A DNA stretch of 64,000 nucleotides from VRUE01 sp963837695 (GCA_963837695.1 CAWINZ010000005.1:1612001-1676000); one strand, 5' to 3'. Numbered from the stretch's first letter, positions 1-8,847 are shown. Program-made: numbers and translations. The notes: generated by a model not told the origin, from the sequence alone.

Positions 1-486
1 CAGCCGCCAGGCGCGGCCGAAACTGTCGGAAACGATCACTGCCGGCGCGGCGCCGGTAGCGGTTTGGATTTCGGCCCGGATGCGCCTGGCCGAGGCGTCC
101 GGGTCCTCGGGCAGCAGGGCGACCGTGCCGGGCTCCGGCAGGTTGGACGTGTCGATGCCGGCGTTGGCGCAGACGAAGCCGTGGTGAGTCTCGACGATCA
201 GCACGCCGCGCTCGGCCCGCAGCACCTCGCGGCTCTCGGCGAGGATCAACTCGACCAGATTGGGCTCCTTGCCGAGCACTGCGGCCAGCCGCCGTGCCTC
301 GCCGCCCGGGATCGCCTCGGAGAGCCGCCGGATCCGGCCCTCGGCCTTGGAGACGATCTTCTGGGAGACGACGACGACGTCACCCCCGAGTAGCTCGGCC
401 CGCGCAGCGATCTCGGCGCCGATGTCCATCTGGGCGGAGAACTCGGGCAGGCCGGCGACGGGAATGACGCGCAGCTCGCCGTTCAT
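1..486 (-). CDS. cofE: Coenzyme F420-0:L-glutamate ligase CofE, N-terminal part
   Basis: This gene runs off the left edge, so only about 162 N-terminal residues are present. CofE adds glutamates to F420-0 in the last step of cofactor synthesis. The start MNGELRVIPV, the segment VVVVSQKIVSKAEGR and the later HHGFVCANAGIDTSN and VSDSFGRAWR segments match the F420-0 gamma-glutamyl ligase family. Its ATG (486-484) overlaps the cofC stop by 4 bp, which implies translational coupling. It is last in the order npdG-cofD-cofC-cofE. Whether it is a short CofE or a longer FbiB-type fusion cannot be seen. Confidence 0.9.
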   Translation of the reverse strand, partial: MNGELRVIPVAGLPEFSAQMDIGAEIAARAELLGGDVVVVSQKIVSKAEGRIRRLSEAIPGGEARRLAAVLGKEPNLVELILAESREVLRAERGVLIVETHHGFVCANAGIDTSNLPEPGTVALLPEDPDASARRIRAEIQTATGAAPAVIVSDSFGRAWRL

Positions 487-1127
487 ATCCCCAGCGCCTT
501 CGCCGTCCACTTGGCACGGCCCGAGCCCGCTTCGTCGAGGACGCGGGTCAGTGCCACGACGTCCCCTGGCGTGTCGAGGTCGAGCGCGAGGGAGGGCAGC
601 TCCTCGACCGCATAGGGCACCCCGGCCTCGCGGGCGGCGGCGACATGGCGGGCGCAGCTTCCCTCCCCGAAGGCGGGCCGGATCGCCCCGGGCGGGGCGA
701 GGGCGAGGGCGTTGGTGCCGGTGCCGTGACGGTCGGGGACGACGGCGACGAAGAGCGCCGGCAGGCCGGTCAGCAGGCTGTCGAGCTCCTTGGGGTCGAG
801 CAGCGGGCAGTCGCCGGGGAGCAGGACGACGCACTCGGCGCCGTCCGCTTCGGCCCGGGCGATTCCCGCCAGCGCCGCCGGCACGTGGCCCTCGTCGCTC
901 GGGTCGGGAAGCACCTCCGCGGCGCTCGCCGCGACGATCTCCTGCGCTCTCGGGTCGCCGCTGACCACGATCGTCCGCTCGATCGATCGCGCCGCGGCGA
1001 TCGCCTCGAGCGTGTCTTCCAGCATCGCCGCGACCAATGCCTCGCGGCGTTCGTCGTCGATTCCCGCGGCGAGGCGCTGCTTCGCCCCGGAGAAGCGCTT
1101 CACCGGCAATATCGCGGTCGCCTTCAC
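483..1127 (-). CDS. cofC: 2-phospho-L-lactate / phosphoenolpyruvate guanylyltransferase CofC (FbiD)
   Basis: The 214-residue product should activate the three-carbon phosphate (phospholactate or PEP) with GTP for F420 side-chain synthesis. It begins with ILPVKRFSGAKQRLA, the nucleotidyltransferase signature of CofC/FbiD, followed by VVLLPGDCPLLDP (metal-binding Asp) and DRHGTGTNAL. The length is normal for the family. It overlaps cofD by 4 bp upstream and cofE by 4 bp downstream. Actinobacterial enzymes of this family are known to prefer PEP, but the substrate cannot be read from the sequence. Confidence 0.93.
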   Translation of the reverse strand: MKATAILPVKRFSGAKQRLAAGIDDERREALVAAMLEDTLEAIAAARSIERTIVVSGDPRAQEIVAASAAEVLPDPSDEGHVPAALAGIARAEADGAECVVLLPGDCPLLDPKELDSLLTGLPALFVAVVPDRHGTGTNALALAPPGAIRPAFGEGSCARHVAAAREAGVPYAVEELPSLALDLDTPGDVVALTRVLDEAGSGRAKWTAKALGI

Positions 1128-2050
1128 CCTGCGGCGAGCTCGGCCGCATAATCGAGCACGATCCGGGCCAGGCGGGCGCGGCCCGCGGCGCCGTCCATCA
1201 GCGTCTGCGCGGCCAGGGTCGGGATCTCCTCCGGCGGCGGGTCGGGATCGTCCGCGTCGACGACCATCGCGTCGATCAGCCCGGCGTAGAGCGAGGCGAC
1301 GCCGGCCGCGGTCGAGGGGCGGCCGAGGGCGGCCATGAAGCGCTCGGTCGGTCCCTTGACGACGGCGCCGGCGACGAAGGGGCTGACGGCGAGGACCGGC
1401 GCCTCGGACGCGGCGATCGCCTCGCGCATGCCGGGCACGGCGAGGATCGGCCCGATGCTGATCACCGGGTTCGACGGCCCGATCACGATCGCCTCGGCGT
1501 CCTTCAGCGCCGCCAAGACCTCCGCGGTCGGCCTCGCCTCAGCGATTCCCTCCAGCTCGACCCCCTGCACGTCGACGCCGCCGCCGTCGAGGATCAGGTA
1601 CTCCTGCAGCCCGCGCTGGCCGGCCTCGGTGAGCACCTTGGTTCGCACCGGCGCGTCGCTCATCGGCAGGACCCTGGCCGCGACGCCGAGCCCACGTGAG
1701 ATCTGCGCTTGCGCGTCGGTCTGCCGGCCGCCCTCGTCGATGAACTGGCGCCGGTAGAGGCAGGCGGCGAGGTCGCGGTCCGACAGGCTGAACCAGTCCG
1801 GCGCCCCCAGCCGCGAGAGCCGCTCGAAGACGGTGAAGCTGTCGTCGCGGATCCCCCAGCCGCGCTCGGCGTCGATCTCGCCGCTGAGCCAGTAGGTGAC
1901 CAGGTCGGGGTCGGGGGAGACGTGGACGCCGAGCACCTCGACGTCGTCGGCGGTATTGGCGATCACCGCCAGATCGGCGCCGATCTCCTCCTGCATGCCG
2001 GCGCCGAGTTTGGCACCGCCGGTGCCGCCGGCGAGCAGCGCGACCCTCAC
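1124..2050 (-). CDS. cofD: 2-phospho-L-lactate transferase CofD (FbiA)
   Basis: The 308-residue product should transfer the activated phospho-three-carbon unit to Fo, giving F420-0 or dehydro-F420-0. The N-terminus reads ALLAGGTGGAKLGAGM, the glycine-rich loop of the CofD family. NTADDVEVLGVHVSPDPDLVTYWLSG and IGPSNPVISIGPIL are further family blocks. It overlaps npdG upstream and cofC downstream by 4 bp each, so all four genes are probably translated from one message. Confidence 0.95.
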   Translation of the reverse strand: MRVALLAGGTGGAKLGAGMQEEIGADLAVIANTADDVEVLGVHVSPDPDLVTYWLSGEIDAERGWGIRDDSFTVFERLSRLGAPDWFSLSDRDLAACLYRRQFIDEGGRQTDAQAQISRGLGVAARVLPMSDAPVRTKVLTEAGQRGLQEYLILDGGGVDVQGVELEGIAEARPTAEVLAALKDAEAIVIGPSNPVISIGPILAVPGMREAIAASEAPVLAVSPFVAGAVVKGPTERFMAALGRPSTAAGVASLYAGLIDAMVVDADDPDPPPEEIPTLAAQTLMDGAAGRARLARIVLDYAAELAAG

Positions 2051-2739
2051 GCCCAGTGGTCTCCCTCGGGGAGCCCGGTGAGCTTGATCCCGGCGTGGGT
2101 CTTGTAGCGGACGTTGACCGAGATCAGCAGCGGGGTCAGCTGCTCGACGATCCGCGCCGTCTCCAGCGGGCCGGCGTTGACCGCGTGCAAACCGGGGATC
2201 AGCTCGATCAGGCGGGCGACCCGCGCCTTGTCGGCCTTGCGGTCGCCGCAGACCAGCACGTCCTCGTCCAGCTCGGCCTCGGGATCGCCCAGGCTGGGCG
2301 CGCCGACGGTGTGCAGGGCGGCGACCACGGTGACTCCGTCAGGCACCATCTCCTGCGCCTGCTGCGCCGCCGACCCCTGCCAGACGCCCAGGGTCCGGGT
2401 CGCTTTGCCGCTCACCGCGGCGGCGAGGGGGACGGTGCAGTCGACCAGGATCTGGCCGGGCTGCAGCGCCTCGCGCAGGTTGTTCAAGTTCTCCGACTGG
2501 GCGCGGAAGGGGACGGTGAGGAAGACGACATCGGCGCGCCTCGCCGCCTCTCCGTTGAGCAGTCCCTCGACCTCGGCGCCGGGCACCGCCTCGCGCAATT
2601 TCGCCGCCGCCTCCTCGGCCCGCTCGGCCGAGCGCGAGCCGAGCACGACCGAGCGCCCCGCCTTTGCCCAGCGCAGGGCGAGGCCCGCGCCAAGGGCACC
2701 GGTGCCACCGACGATCGGGATCGGTTCGAGATCGCTCAC
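2047..2739 (-). CDS. npdG: F420-dependent NADP reductase (NPDG/Fno family)
   Basis: The 230-residue product should pass hydride between F420H2 and NADP+. It has an N-terminal Rossmann motif (GGTGALGAGLALRWAKAG), then VVLGSRSAERAE, VDCTVPLA and AALHTVGAPSL, all typical of the family. It is first in the F420 operon, so cofactor synthesis and one F420-using enzyme are probably made together. Its start lies only 28 bp from the divergent SDR gene. Assignment as an F420 enzyme rests on family blocks plus the cof neighbours. Confidence 0.88.
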   Translation of the reverse strand: MSDLEPIPIVGGTGALGAGLALRWAKAGRSVVLGSRSAERAEEAAAKLREAVPGAEVEGLLNGEAARRADVVFLTVPFRAQSENLNNLREALQPGQILVDCTVPLAAAVSGKATRTLGVWQGSAAQQAQEMVPDGVTVVAALHTVGAPSLGDPEAELDEDVLVCGDRKADKARVARLIELIPGLHAVNAGPLETARIVEQLTPLLISVNVRYKTHAGIKLTGLPEGDHWA

Positions 2740-2752
2740 AGGCGCGCCAGTC

Positions 2753-2767
2753 TATGCTCACCGGCGT
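2753..2767 (+). promoter_or_regulatory. Possible -10 box of a leaderless promoter for the SDR gene
   Basis: TATGCT at 2753-2758 lies 9 bases before the ATG at 2768, and there is no purine-rich ribosome site. That spacing would place transcription start at or near the start codon, as in leaderless actinobacterial mRNAs. No clear -35 box is visible. Confidence 0.35.
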
Positions 2768-3502
2768 ATGAGGCTGGAGGGACGAAAGGCGCTGGTCACC
2801 GGCGGGGCCAGCGGAATCGGCGCGGCGATCGCGGCGCGGCTCGCCGCCGAGGGCGCCGAGGTCTGGGTCGGCGACATCGACAGCGAGGGCGGCGAGCGCA
2901 TCGCCGGCGAGGTCAACGGCCACGCGCTGGCGCTCGACGTGACCGACCTCAAGTCGGCGAGGGCGGCGGTGGAGGAGATCGGCACCCTCGACATCCTCGT
3001 CAACAACGCCGGTACCGACGAGTTCGGCTTCTTCACCTACACCACGCCCGAGCAGTGGCAGAAGGTGCTCGCCGTCAACCTCGGCGGCGTCCTCAACTGC
3101 ACCCATGCCGCGCTGCCGGGGATGCAGCGGGCTGGCTACGGCCGCATCGTCAGCATCTCCTCGGAGGCGGGCCGGGTCGGCTCGAAGGGCTCGGCCGTCT
3201 ACTCGGCCGCAAAGGGCGCTGTCATCTCCTTCATGAAGGTGATCGCGCGCGAGAACGCCCGTTACAAGATCACCGCCAACTCGATCGCCCCCGGGCCGAT
3301 CGAGACGCCGCTGCTGATGGGTGCCGCGGAGTTCGGCGAGATTGGCGAGAAATTGATCGAGAACATGAAAGAGGGCACGCAGATGAAGCGCCTCGGCCGG
3401 CCGGACGAGGTGGCCGCGGCAGTCGCCTTCCTCGCTTCGGATGACGCCAGCTACGTAACGGGCGAGACCCTGGGCGTAAGCGGCGGCCTCGGCATGGTCT
3501 GA
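2768..3502 (+). CDS. SDR-family oxidoreductase
   Basis: This is a 244-residue classical short-chain dehydrogenase. It shows TGGASGIGAAIA near residue 12 (cofactor loop), NNAG, a Ser with Tyr-x-x-x-Lys catalytic centre (YSAAKG), and the C-terminal GETLGVSGG found in FabG-like enzymes. An Asp at the end of beta-2 (VGDID) suggests NAD(H) use. The stop overlaps the start of the next gene by one base, so it is co-translated with the HMG-CoA lyase and is probably a 3-hydroxyacyl-CoA dehydrogenase. The substrate is inferred from context only. Confidence 0.88.
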   Translation: MRLEGRKALVTGGASGIGAAIAARLAAEGAEVWVGDIDSEGGERIAGEVNGHALALDVTDLKSARAAVEEIGTLDILVNNAGTDEFGFFTYTTPEQWQKVLAVNLGGVLNCTHAALPGMQRAGYGRIVSISSEAGRVGSKGSAVYSAAKGAVISFMKVIARENARYKITANSIAPGPIETPLLMGAAEFGEIGEKLIENMKEGTQMKRLGRPDEVAAAVAFLASDDASYVTGETLGVSGGLGMV

Positions 3503-4431
3503 TGGCCGAGCTGCCCGGCCGCGTCCGCATTCGCGAGGTCGGGCCTCGCGACGGGTTCCAGAACGAGCCGGAGACGATTCCCACCGCCGAGAAGGTGCGG
3601 CTGATCGACCTGCTCTCGGCCTCGGGGTTGAAGCGGGTCGAGGTGACCTCGTTCGTGCGGCCCGACGTGATCCCGCAGCTGTCCGATGCGGAGGAGGTCT
3701 TGGCGGCGGTGCAGCGCCGCGACGGCGTCTCCTTCTCGGTCCTGATCCCCAACGAGCGCGGGCTGGAGCGGGCCCTGGAGCTGCGCGAGCGCTTCGACGA
3801 GATCAACGTCTTCGTCTCCGCTTCGGAGACCCACAACCGTAAGAACGTCAACCGCGCGATCGAGGAGTCGCTTGCCGGGCTGGAGCGGACGCTGGCGAGC
3901 GCGCGGGGGGCGGGGCTGCGCTGTGAGGGAGTGATCTCGACCTCCTTCGGCTGCCCGTATGAGGGCGAGGTGCCGCCGGGGCGAGTCTTCGCGATCGCCG
4001 AGCGGCTCGGCGCCGCGGGCTGTGAGGAGATCGGCTTTGGTGACACGACCGGGATGGCCAACCCGGTGCAGGTCGGCGAGTTCTTCGCCGCCGCACGGGA
4101 GCGTCTCGGCGGCACCGAGCTGACCGCGCACTTCCACAACACGCGCGGCCAGGGCCTCGCCAACGTGCTGGCCGCGCTGGAGCAGGGCGTCGACTCCTTC
4201 GAGTCGAGCTTCGGCGAGCTCGGCGGCTGCCCGGTCCCGCCCGGGGCGACCGGCAACGTCTCGAGCGAGGACGTCGTCTCGATGCTGCACGAGATGGGGA
4301 TCGAGACGGGGATCGACCTGCCCCGGCTGATCGAGGCCTCGCGGGCGGCCCAGGAGGCGCTCGGCCGCCCGCTCGGAGCGCACGTGCTCGTCGCCGGGCC
4401 CGTCGACTGGCATCCCGCCCCGTCCGAATAG
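3502..4431 (+). CDS. Hydroxymethylglutaryl-CoA lyase
   Basis: The 309-residue product is a TIM-barrel lyase that should split HMG-CoA into acetoacetate and acetyl-CoA. Visible signatures are REVGPRDGFQNEP (metal and substrate site), VEVTSFVRPDVIPQLSDA, the metal-binding HFHNTRGQGLAN and the Cys loop ELGGCPVPPGATGN. It lies between an SDR and an acyl-CoA carboxylase gene. An acetoacetyl-CoA synthetase nearby could reactivate the acetoacetate, which points to leucine-type catabolism. Closely related lyases for other 3-hydroxyacyl-CoAs cannot be excluded. Confidence 0.9.
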   Translation: MAELPGRVRIREVGPRDGFQNEPETIPTAEKVRLIDLLSASGLKRVEVTSFVRPDVIPQLSDAEEVLAAVQRRDGVSFSVLIPNERGLERALELRERFDEINVFVSASETHNRKNVNRAIEESLAGLERTLASARGAGLRCEGVISTSFGCPYEGEVPPGRVFAIAERLGAAGCEEIGFGDTTGMANPVQVGEFFAAARERLGGTELTAHFHNTRGQGLANVLAALEQGVDSFESSFGELGGCPVPPGATGNVSSEDVVSMLHEMGIETGIDLPRLIEASRAAQEALGRPLGAHVLVAGPVDWHPAPSE

Positions 4432-4441
4432 GCTCCCCGCG

Positions 4442-5962
4442 ATGACTGAGTTCGCCAAGGCACTGGAGGCGGCGCTCGCCGGCGGGCCGCGGCGCCACCA
4501 CGAGAAGACCGCCGAGCAGGGCAAGCTGCCCGTGCGCGAGCGGGTCGAGCGCCTGGTCGACGCGGGCTCCTTCGCCGAGGAGGCGCTGCTGGCCAACTGG
4601 AACGAGGAGGGCCTCGGCGCCGACGGCGTCGTCACCGGCCTCGCCACGATCGCCGGCCGCCGCGTCGCGCTGATGGCCAACGACCCGACCGTCAAGGCGG
4701 GTTCGTGGGGGCCGAAGACGGTCGAGAAGATCCTCCGCATCCAGGAACGGGCGCTCTCCCTGCAGCTGCCGATGGTCTACCTGGTCGACTCGGCGGGGGC
4801 GCGAATCACCGACCAGGTGCAGATGTTCCCGGGACGGCGGGGGGCCGGCCGCATCTTCCACAACGAGGTGCGGCTCTCGGGCCAGGTGCCGCAGGTCTGT
4901 CTGCTCTTCGGGCCGAGCGCCGCTGGCGGCGCCTACATCCCCGCCTTCTGCGACGTGGTGATCATGCGCGAGGGCAACGCCTCGATGTACCTGGGCTCGC
5001 CGCGGATGGCTGAGATGGTGATCGGCGAGAAGGTGACGCTGGAGGAGATGGGCGGGGCGAAGATGCACACCGGCGTCTCCGGTTGCGGCCACTTCCTGGT
5101 CAAGAGCGACGAGGAGGCGATCGACCTCGCCAAGCGCTACCTCTCCTACATGCCGGGGAACTGGCGTGAGCAGCCGCCGACCGCCGAGCCGGTCGCACCG
5201 TCCTCGGGCACGCCGATCGCGGAGATTGTCCCCGCCGACGAGAACCAGCCCTTCGACATGCGCGAGGTGCTCGACGTCCTCCTCGACGCCGACTCCTTCC
5301 TCGAAGTCCACAAGCGCTGGGCCAAGGAGCTGATCGTCGGCTACGGGCGGCTCGACGGCCGGGTCGTCGGCGTCGTCGCCAACCAGCCGCGCCAGAAAGG
5401 CGGCGTGCTCTTCGTCGACTCGGCCGACAAGGCGGCGCGCTTCATCCAGACCTGCAACGCCTTCAACGTGCCGCTGCTCTTCCTCGCCGACGTGCCCGGT
5501 TTCATGATCGGCACGGCGGTCGAGCGCCAGGGGATCATCCGCCACGGGGCGAAGATGATCAGCGCCGTCTCCGAGGCGACCGTGCCCAAGCTCAGCGTCA
5601 TCGTCCGCAAGGCCTACGGCGCCGGCCTCTACGCGATGGCCGGCCCGGCCTTCGAGCCCGACTGCTGCATCGCCCTGCCCAGCGCCTCGATCGCGGTGAT
5701 GGGCCCGGAGGCAGCGATCAACGCCGTCTTCTACAACCAGATACAGAAAATCGAGGACGAGGCCGAGCGGGCCGAGTTCGTCGCCCGCAAACGCGAGGAG
5801 TACGCGGCCGACATCGACATCCTCCACCTCGCCGCGGAGATGGTCGTCGACGCGGTGGTCCAGCCGGAGGAACTACGCGGCGAGCTGATCCGCCGCTTCG
5901 CGATGGCGGCGAGCAAGGACCGGCGCTTCGCCGAGCGCCGCAACCCGGTGACGCCGGCGTAG
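4442..5962 (+). CDS. Acyl-CoA carboxylase, carboxyltransferase (beta) subunit
   Basis: The 506-residue crotonase-fold protein should move CO2 from carboxybiotin to an acyl-CoA. The N-terminal half has YLVDSAGARITDQ, FHNEVRLSG, GPSAAGGAYIPAFCD and YLGSPRM. The C-terminal half has QPRQKGGVLFVDSADKAARF and the second oxyanion segment KAYGAGLYAMAG. Context with HMG-CoA lyase would fit a methylcrotonyl-CoA carboxylase subunit, but no biotin carboxylase or biotin carrier gene is in the window, so propionyl-CoA carboxylase is equally possible. It starts 10 bp after the lyase. Confidence 0.9.
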   Translation: MTEFAKALEAALAGGPRRHHEKTAEQGKLPVRERVERLVDAGSFAEEALLANWNEEGLGADGVVTGLATIAGRRVALMANDPTVKAGSWGPKTVEKILRIQERALSLQLPMVYLVDSAGARITDQVQMFPGRRGAGRIFHNEVRLSGQVPQVCLLFGPSAAGGAYIPAFCDVVIMREGNASMYLGSPRMAEMVIGEKVTLEEMGGAKMHTGVSGCGHFLVKSDEEAIDLAKRYLSYMPGNWREQPPTAEPVAPSSGTPIAEIVPADENQPFDMREVLDVLLDADSFLEVHKRWAKELIVGYGRLDGRVVGVVANQPRQKGGVLFVDSADKAARFIQTCNAFNVPLLFLADVPGFMIGTAVERQGIIRHGAKMISAVSEATVPKLSVIVRKAYGAGLYAMAGPAFEPDCCIALPSASIAVMGPEAAINAVFYNQIQKIEDEAERAEFVARKREEYAADIDILHLAAEMVVDAVVQPEELRGELIRRFAMAASKDRRFAERRNPVTPA

Positions 5963-5965
5963 GGC

Positions 5966-6012
5966 ATCCGACCTGCATCGAACCCCAAATAGGGGTTCGA
6001 TGCAGGTCGGAT
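5966..6012. terminator. Perfect 21-bp stem between convergent genes, likely bidirectional terminator
   Basis: Bases 5966-5986 and 5992-6012 are exact reverse complements with a 5-nt loop (AAATA). The structure sits between the stops of the carboxylase and acetoacetyl-CoA synthetase genes, which point at each other. There is no long T run, which is common for actinobacterial terminators. Confidence 0.75.
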
Positions 6013-6016
6013 CGAC

Positions 6017-7990
6017 TTAGAGCGTCTTGGCCAGCTCGGTGAAGTAGTCGAGCGCCGCCGGGTTGGCGAGCGAATCGCGGCTGGCGGCCTGCTGGGGCGG
6101 CGTGCCCATCAGGATCCGCTTGACCGGCACCTCGAGCACCTTGCCGCTGAGCGTGCGCGGCACCTCGGTGATCGCGAAGACCTCGTCGGGGACGTGGCGG
6201 GGCGAGCAGTGCTCGCGCACGCGCCGGGCGATCTCACGGCGCAGATCATCGTTCAGCTCGGCCCCCTCGCGGAGGACGACGAAGAGCGGCATCCAGCCCT
6301 CGGTCCCGGGCCGGGGGATGTCGACGACCAGCGCGTCGACGATCGCGTCGACGCCGAGCACGGCGCGGTAGATCTCGCTGGTGCCCATGCGGATGCCGGA
6401 GCGGTTGATCGTCGAGTCGGAGCGGCCGTAGATGACGGCGGTGCCGCGTGAGGTGATTTCGATCCAGTCGCCATGGCGCCAGATGCCGGGGTAGTGCTCG
6501 AAGTAGCTGGCGCGGTAGCGGCTGCCGTCGTGGTCGCCCCAGAAGCAGACGGGCATCGAAGGCATCGGCTCGGTGACGACGAGCTCGCCGACCTCGTCGA
6601 TCACCGGGTTGCCGCTCTCGTCCCAGGCCTCCACCGCGGCGCCGAGCGCCCGTGCCTGCAGCTCGCCGCGGTAGACCGGCAGCAGCGGCGTGCCGCCGAC
6701 GAAGGCCGTGCAGAGGTCGGTGCCGCCGCTGGTCGAGAAGAGCCAGGTGTCCTCGCCGAGCTGCGCGTAGATCCAGTCGAAGCCCTCGGGGGAGAGGGGG
6801 GAGCCGGTCGAGCCGACCGCCTTCAGCCCGCTGAGGTCGCGGCCCGCCGCCGGCTCGACGCCGTCCTTCATGCAGGCGGCGATGTAGGAGGCGCTGGTGC
6901 CGAACATGGTCACCTCGGCGCGCTCCGCCAGGTCCCAGAGGACGCTCATGTCCGGGTGGCCGGGGCTGCCGTCGTAAAGAACGATTGCGGCACGGGTCAG
7001 CAAGCCGGACACGAGGAAGTTCCACATCATCCAGCCGGTCGTCGTGAACCAGAAGAGGCGGTCGCCTGGGTGCGCGTCGACGTGGAGGTTGAGCTTCTTC
7101 AGGTGCTCGAGCAGGATGCCGCCCTGGCTCTGCACGATCGCTTTCGGCAGCCCGGTGGTGCCGGAGGAGTAGAGGACCCAGAGCGGGTGCTCGAAGGGAA
7201 CGCGCTCGAAGGTCAGCTCGGCGCCCTGGCCGGCGGCGAGCAGCTCGTCCCAGCGCGTCGCCTCGCCCAGCGAGGAGAGGTCCGGGTTCGGATCGAGGTA
7301 GGGAAGGACGACGGTCCGCGCCAGGCTCGGCATCGCCGCCTGCAGCTCGGCGATCGTCTCGCGGCGGTCGAAGTCCTTGCCGCCGTAGCGGTAGCCGTCG
7401 ACGGCGAAGAGCACCTTGGGCTCGATCTGGGCGAAGCGGTCGATCACGCTGGCCGGGCCGAAGTCGGGCGAGCAGCTCGACCAGACGGCGCCGATCGAGG
7501 CGGTGGCGAGGAAGGCGACGATCGCCTCGGGAATGTTGGGCATGTAGGCGACGATGCGGTCGCCGCGCTCGACCCCGAGCCCACGCAGGCCCGCGGCGAC
7601 CGCCGCGACCTGGGCGCGCAACTCGGCCCAGCTCAGCGTGTCGAGCTCGCGCAGCTCGGAGGCGTGCAGGATCGCCGGCTCGGCACCCTCCTTGCCGGCG
7701 AAGACGTGCTCGGCGTAGTTGAGGCGAGCGCCCGCGAACCACTCTGCGCCCGGCATCTCACGGCTGCCGAGCACGCGGTCGTAGCCGCCGTCGGCCTGGA
7801 CCTCGAAAAAGTCCCAGATCGAGGCCCAGAACCCCTCGAGATCGTCCACCGACCAGCGCCAGAGGTCGTCGTAGCCGTCGAGCTCGAGCCCGCGCTCGGC
7901 CGCCAGCCAGCGCATGTACTCGGTCAACCGCGCCCGCTCGACCAGCTCGGCCGAGGGCTCCCAGAGCCGTTCGGGCGCTTCGCTGCTCAC
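6017..7990 (-). CDS. aacS: Acetoacetate-CoA ligase (acetoacetyl-CoA synthetase)
   Basis: The 657-residue enzyme of the acyl-adenylate family should convert acetoacetate, ATP and CoA to acetoacetyl-CoA. It has the AMP-binding motif YSSGTTGLPKAIV, the FSTSGGTD segment, the hinge region and the C-terminal catalytic Lys in RTLSGKVLEVPVK. The length and the N-terminal segment YDDLWRWSVDDLEGFWASIWDFF are characteristic of acetoacetate-CoA ligases rather than acetate ligases. Its ATG overlaps the upstream MBL gene stop by 4 bp. It fits recycling of acetoacetate made by the nearby lyase. Confidence 0.93.
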   Translation of the reverse strand: MSSEAPERLWEPSAELVERARLTEYMRWLAAERGLELDGYDDLWRWSVDDLEGFWASIWDFFEVQADGGYDRVLGSREMPGAEWFAGARLNYAEHVFAGKEGAEPAILHASELRELDTLSWAELRAQVAAVAAGLRGLGVERGDRIVAYMPNIPEAIVAFLATASIGAVWSSCSPDFGPASVIDRFAQIEPKVLFAVDGYRYGGKDFDRRETIAELQAAMPSLARTVVLPYLDPNPDLSSLGEATRWDELLAAGQGAELTFERVPFEHPLWVLYSSGTTGLPKAIVQSQGGILLEHLKKLNLHVDAHPGDRLFWFTTTGWMMWNFLVSGLLTRAAIVLYDGSPGHPDMSVLWDLAERAEVTMFGTSASYIAACMKDGVEPAAGRDLSGLKAVGSTGSPLSPEGFDWIYAQLGEDTWLFSTSGGTDLCTAFVGGTPLLPVYRGELQARALGAAVEAWDESGNPVIDEVGELVVTEPMPSMPVCFWGDHDGSRYRASYFEHYPGIWRHGDWIEITSRGTAVIYGRSDSTINRSGIRMGTSEIYRAVLGVDAIVDALVVDIPRPGTEGWMPLFVVLREGAELNDDLRREIARRVREHCSPRHVPDEVFAITEVPRTLSGKVLEVPVKRILMGTPPQQAASRDSLANPAALDYFTELAKTL

Positions 7991-8826
7991 TCGGCCGGCG
8001 CGGCTGCCGCCGCCTTCGCCTGCTCGCGCTTCAGCTCATCCGGATCGTGCGAGCAGATCATCGTCACCTCGTCGCCGTGACGGGCGGCGAGCTCGCGCAG
8101 GCGCTCCTGGTTGCGCTTGCGCGCCTTGCCGTCGGCGGCGTTGAGGTTCTGGAAGAAGCGCAGCGCGGGGGGGCAGCTCGGCGGCGACTCGATCTCGCCG
8201 TGGTTGAAGTAGGCGTCGCCGCAGTGCAGCAGCCAGCCATCGTCCATCCGCAGCGCCACTCCCGTATGGCCGCGCGAGTGGCCGAAGAGCGGGATCAACA
8301 GCACCTCGTCGTCGAGGCCGGGCAGGATGCGGACGCTCTCAAAGCCGAGCCACTCCTCGCCGTCGGCATCGTGTCTGACCCAGCGAGGCCCATGCTGCCA
8401 GTGCGCGCCGAGATAGCGCAGCTTGTCCTTGAGCGGCGGTTGCAACGCCGCGTCGAGCTCGGTCGAGAGGACGTGCACCTCGGCGTCGGGGAAGTCGGGC
8501 AGACCGCCGGAGTGGTCGGGGTCGAGATGCGTCACGACGATCTGGCGCACGTCGGCGGCGCCGAAGCCGAGCGCTTCCAATTGCTTCAGCGCCGTCGTCT
8601 CGGCTTTCGGCTCGGCGTTCATCAGGCCAAAGATGGCGCCGAGCTGGCGCGGGTTGCGCGCGTCCTCGATGCCGAAGCCGGTGTCGAGCAGGACCAGGCC
8701 GTCGCCCGTCTCGATCGCCAGGCAGTGACAGACGATGTGGCCCTTTTCCAGCAGGCCACCATCGCCGTTGATCAAACGCCTGCCGTGAGGGCAGAGCGAG
8801 CCGCAGTTGAGGTGGTGGACCTTCAC
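7987..8826 (-). CDS. Metallo-beta-lactamase-fold hydrolase (AHL-lactonase-like)
   Basis: The 279-residue product has the zinc motif HLDPDHSGG, a GHSRGHTGVAL segment and HCGDAYF, the layout of the lactonase-like branch of this superfamily. There is no signal peptide, so it is probably cytoplasmic. It is the first gene of a two-gene unit with acetoacetate-CoA ligase, overlapping by 4 bp. Possible substrates are lactones or acyl thioesters; the sequence does not decide. Confidence 0.85.
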   Translation of the reverse strand: MKVHHLNCGSLCPHGRRLINGDGGLLEKGHIVCHCLAIETGDGLVLLDTGFGIEDARNPRQLGAIFGLMNAEPKAETTALKQLEALGFGAADVRQIVVTHLDPDHSGGLPDFPDAEVHVLSTELDAALQPPLKDKLRYLGAHWQHGPRWVRHDADGEEWLGFESVRILPGLDDEVLLIPLFGHSRGHTGVALRMDDGWLLHCGDAYFNHGEIESPPSCPPALRFFQNLNAADGKARKRNQERLRELAARHGDEVTMICSHDPDELKREQAKAAAAAPAE

Positions 8827-8847
8827 CGGCGCGAGTCTAGTCGGGAC

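Noticed and set aside
3848..5827. 659-codon open frame antisense to the HMG-CoA lyase and carboxylase genes
   Set aside because: It covers two well-recognised genes on the other strand and its protein is Arg/Asp/His-rich filler typical of antisense frames in G+C-rich DNA.
6473..8080. 535-codon plus-strand frame over the acetoacetyl-CoA synthetase gene
   Set aside because: Antisense shadow of a complete, family-matching gene; no ribosome site and no domain.
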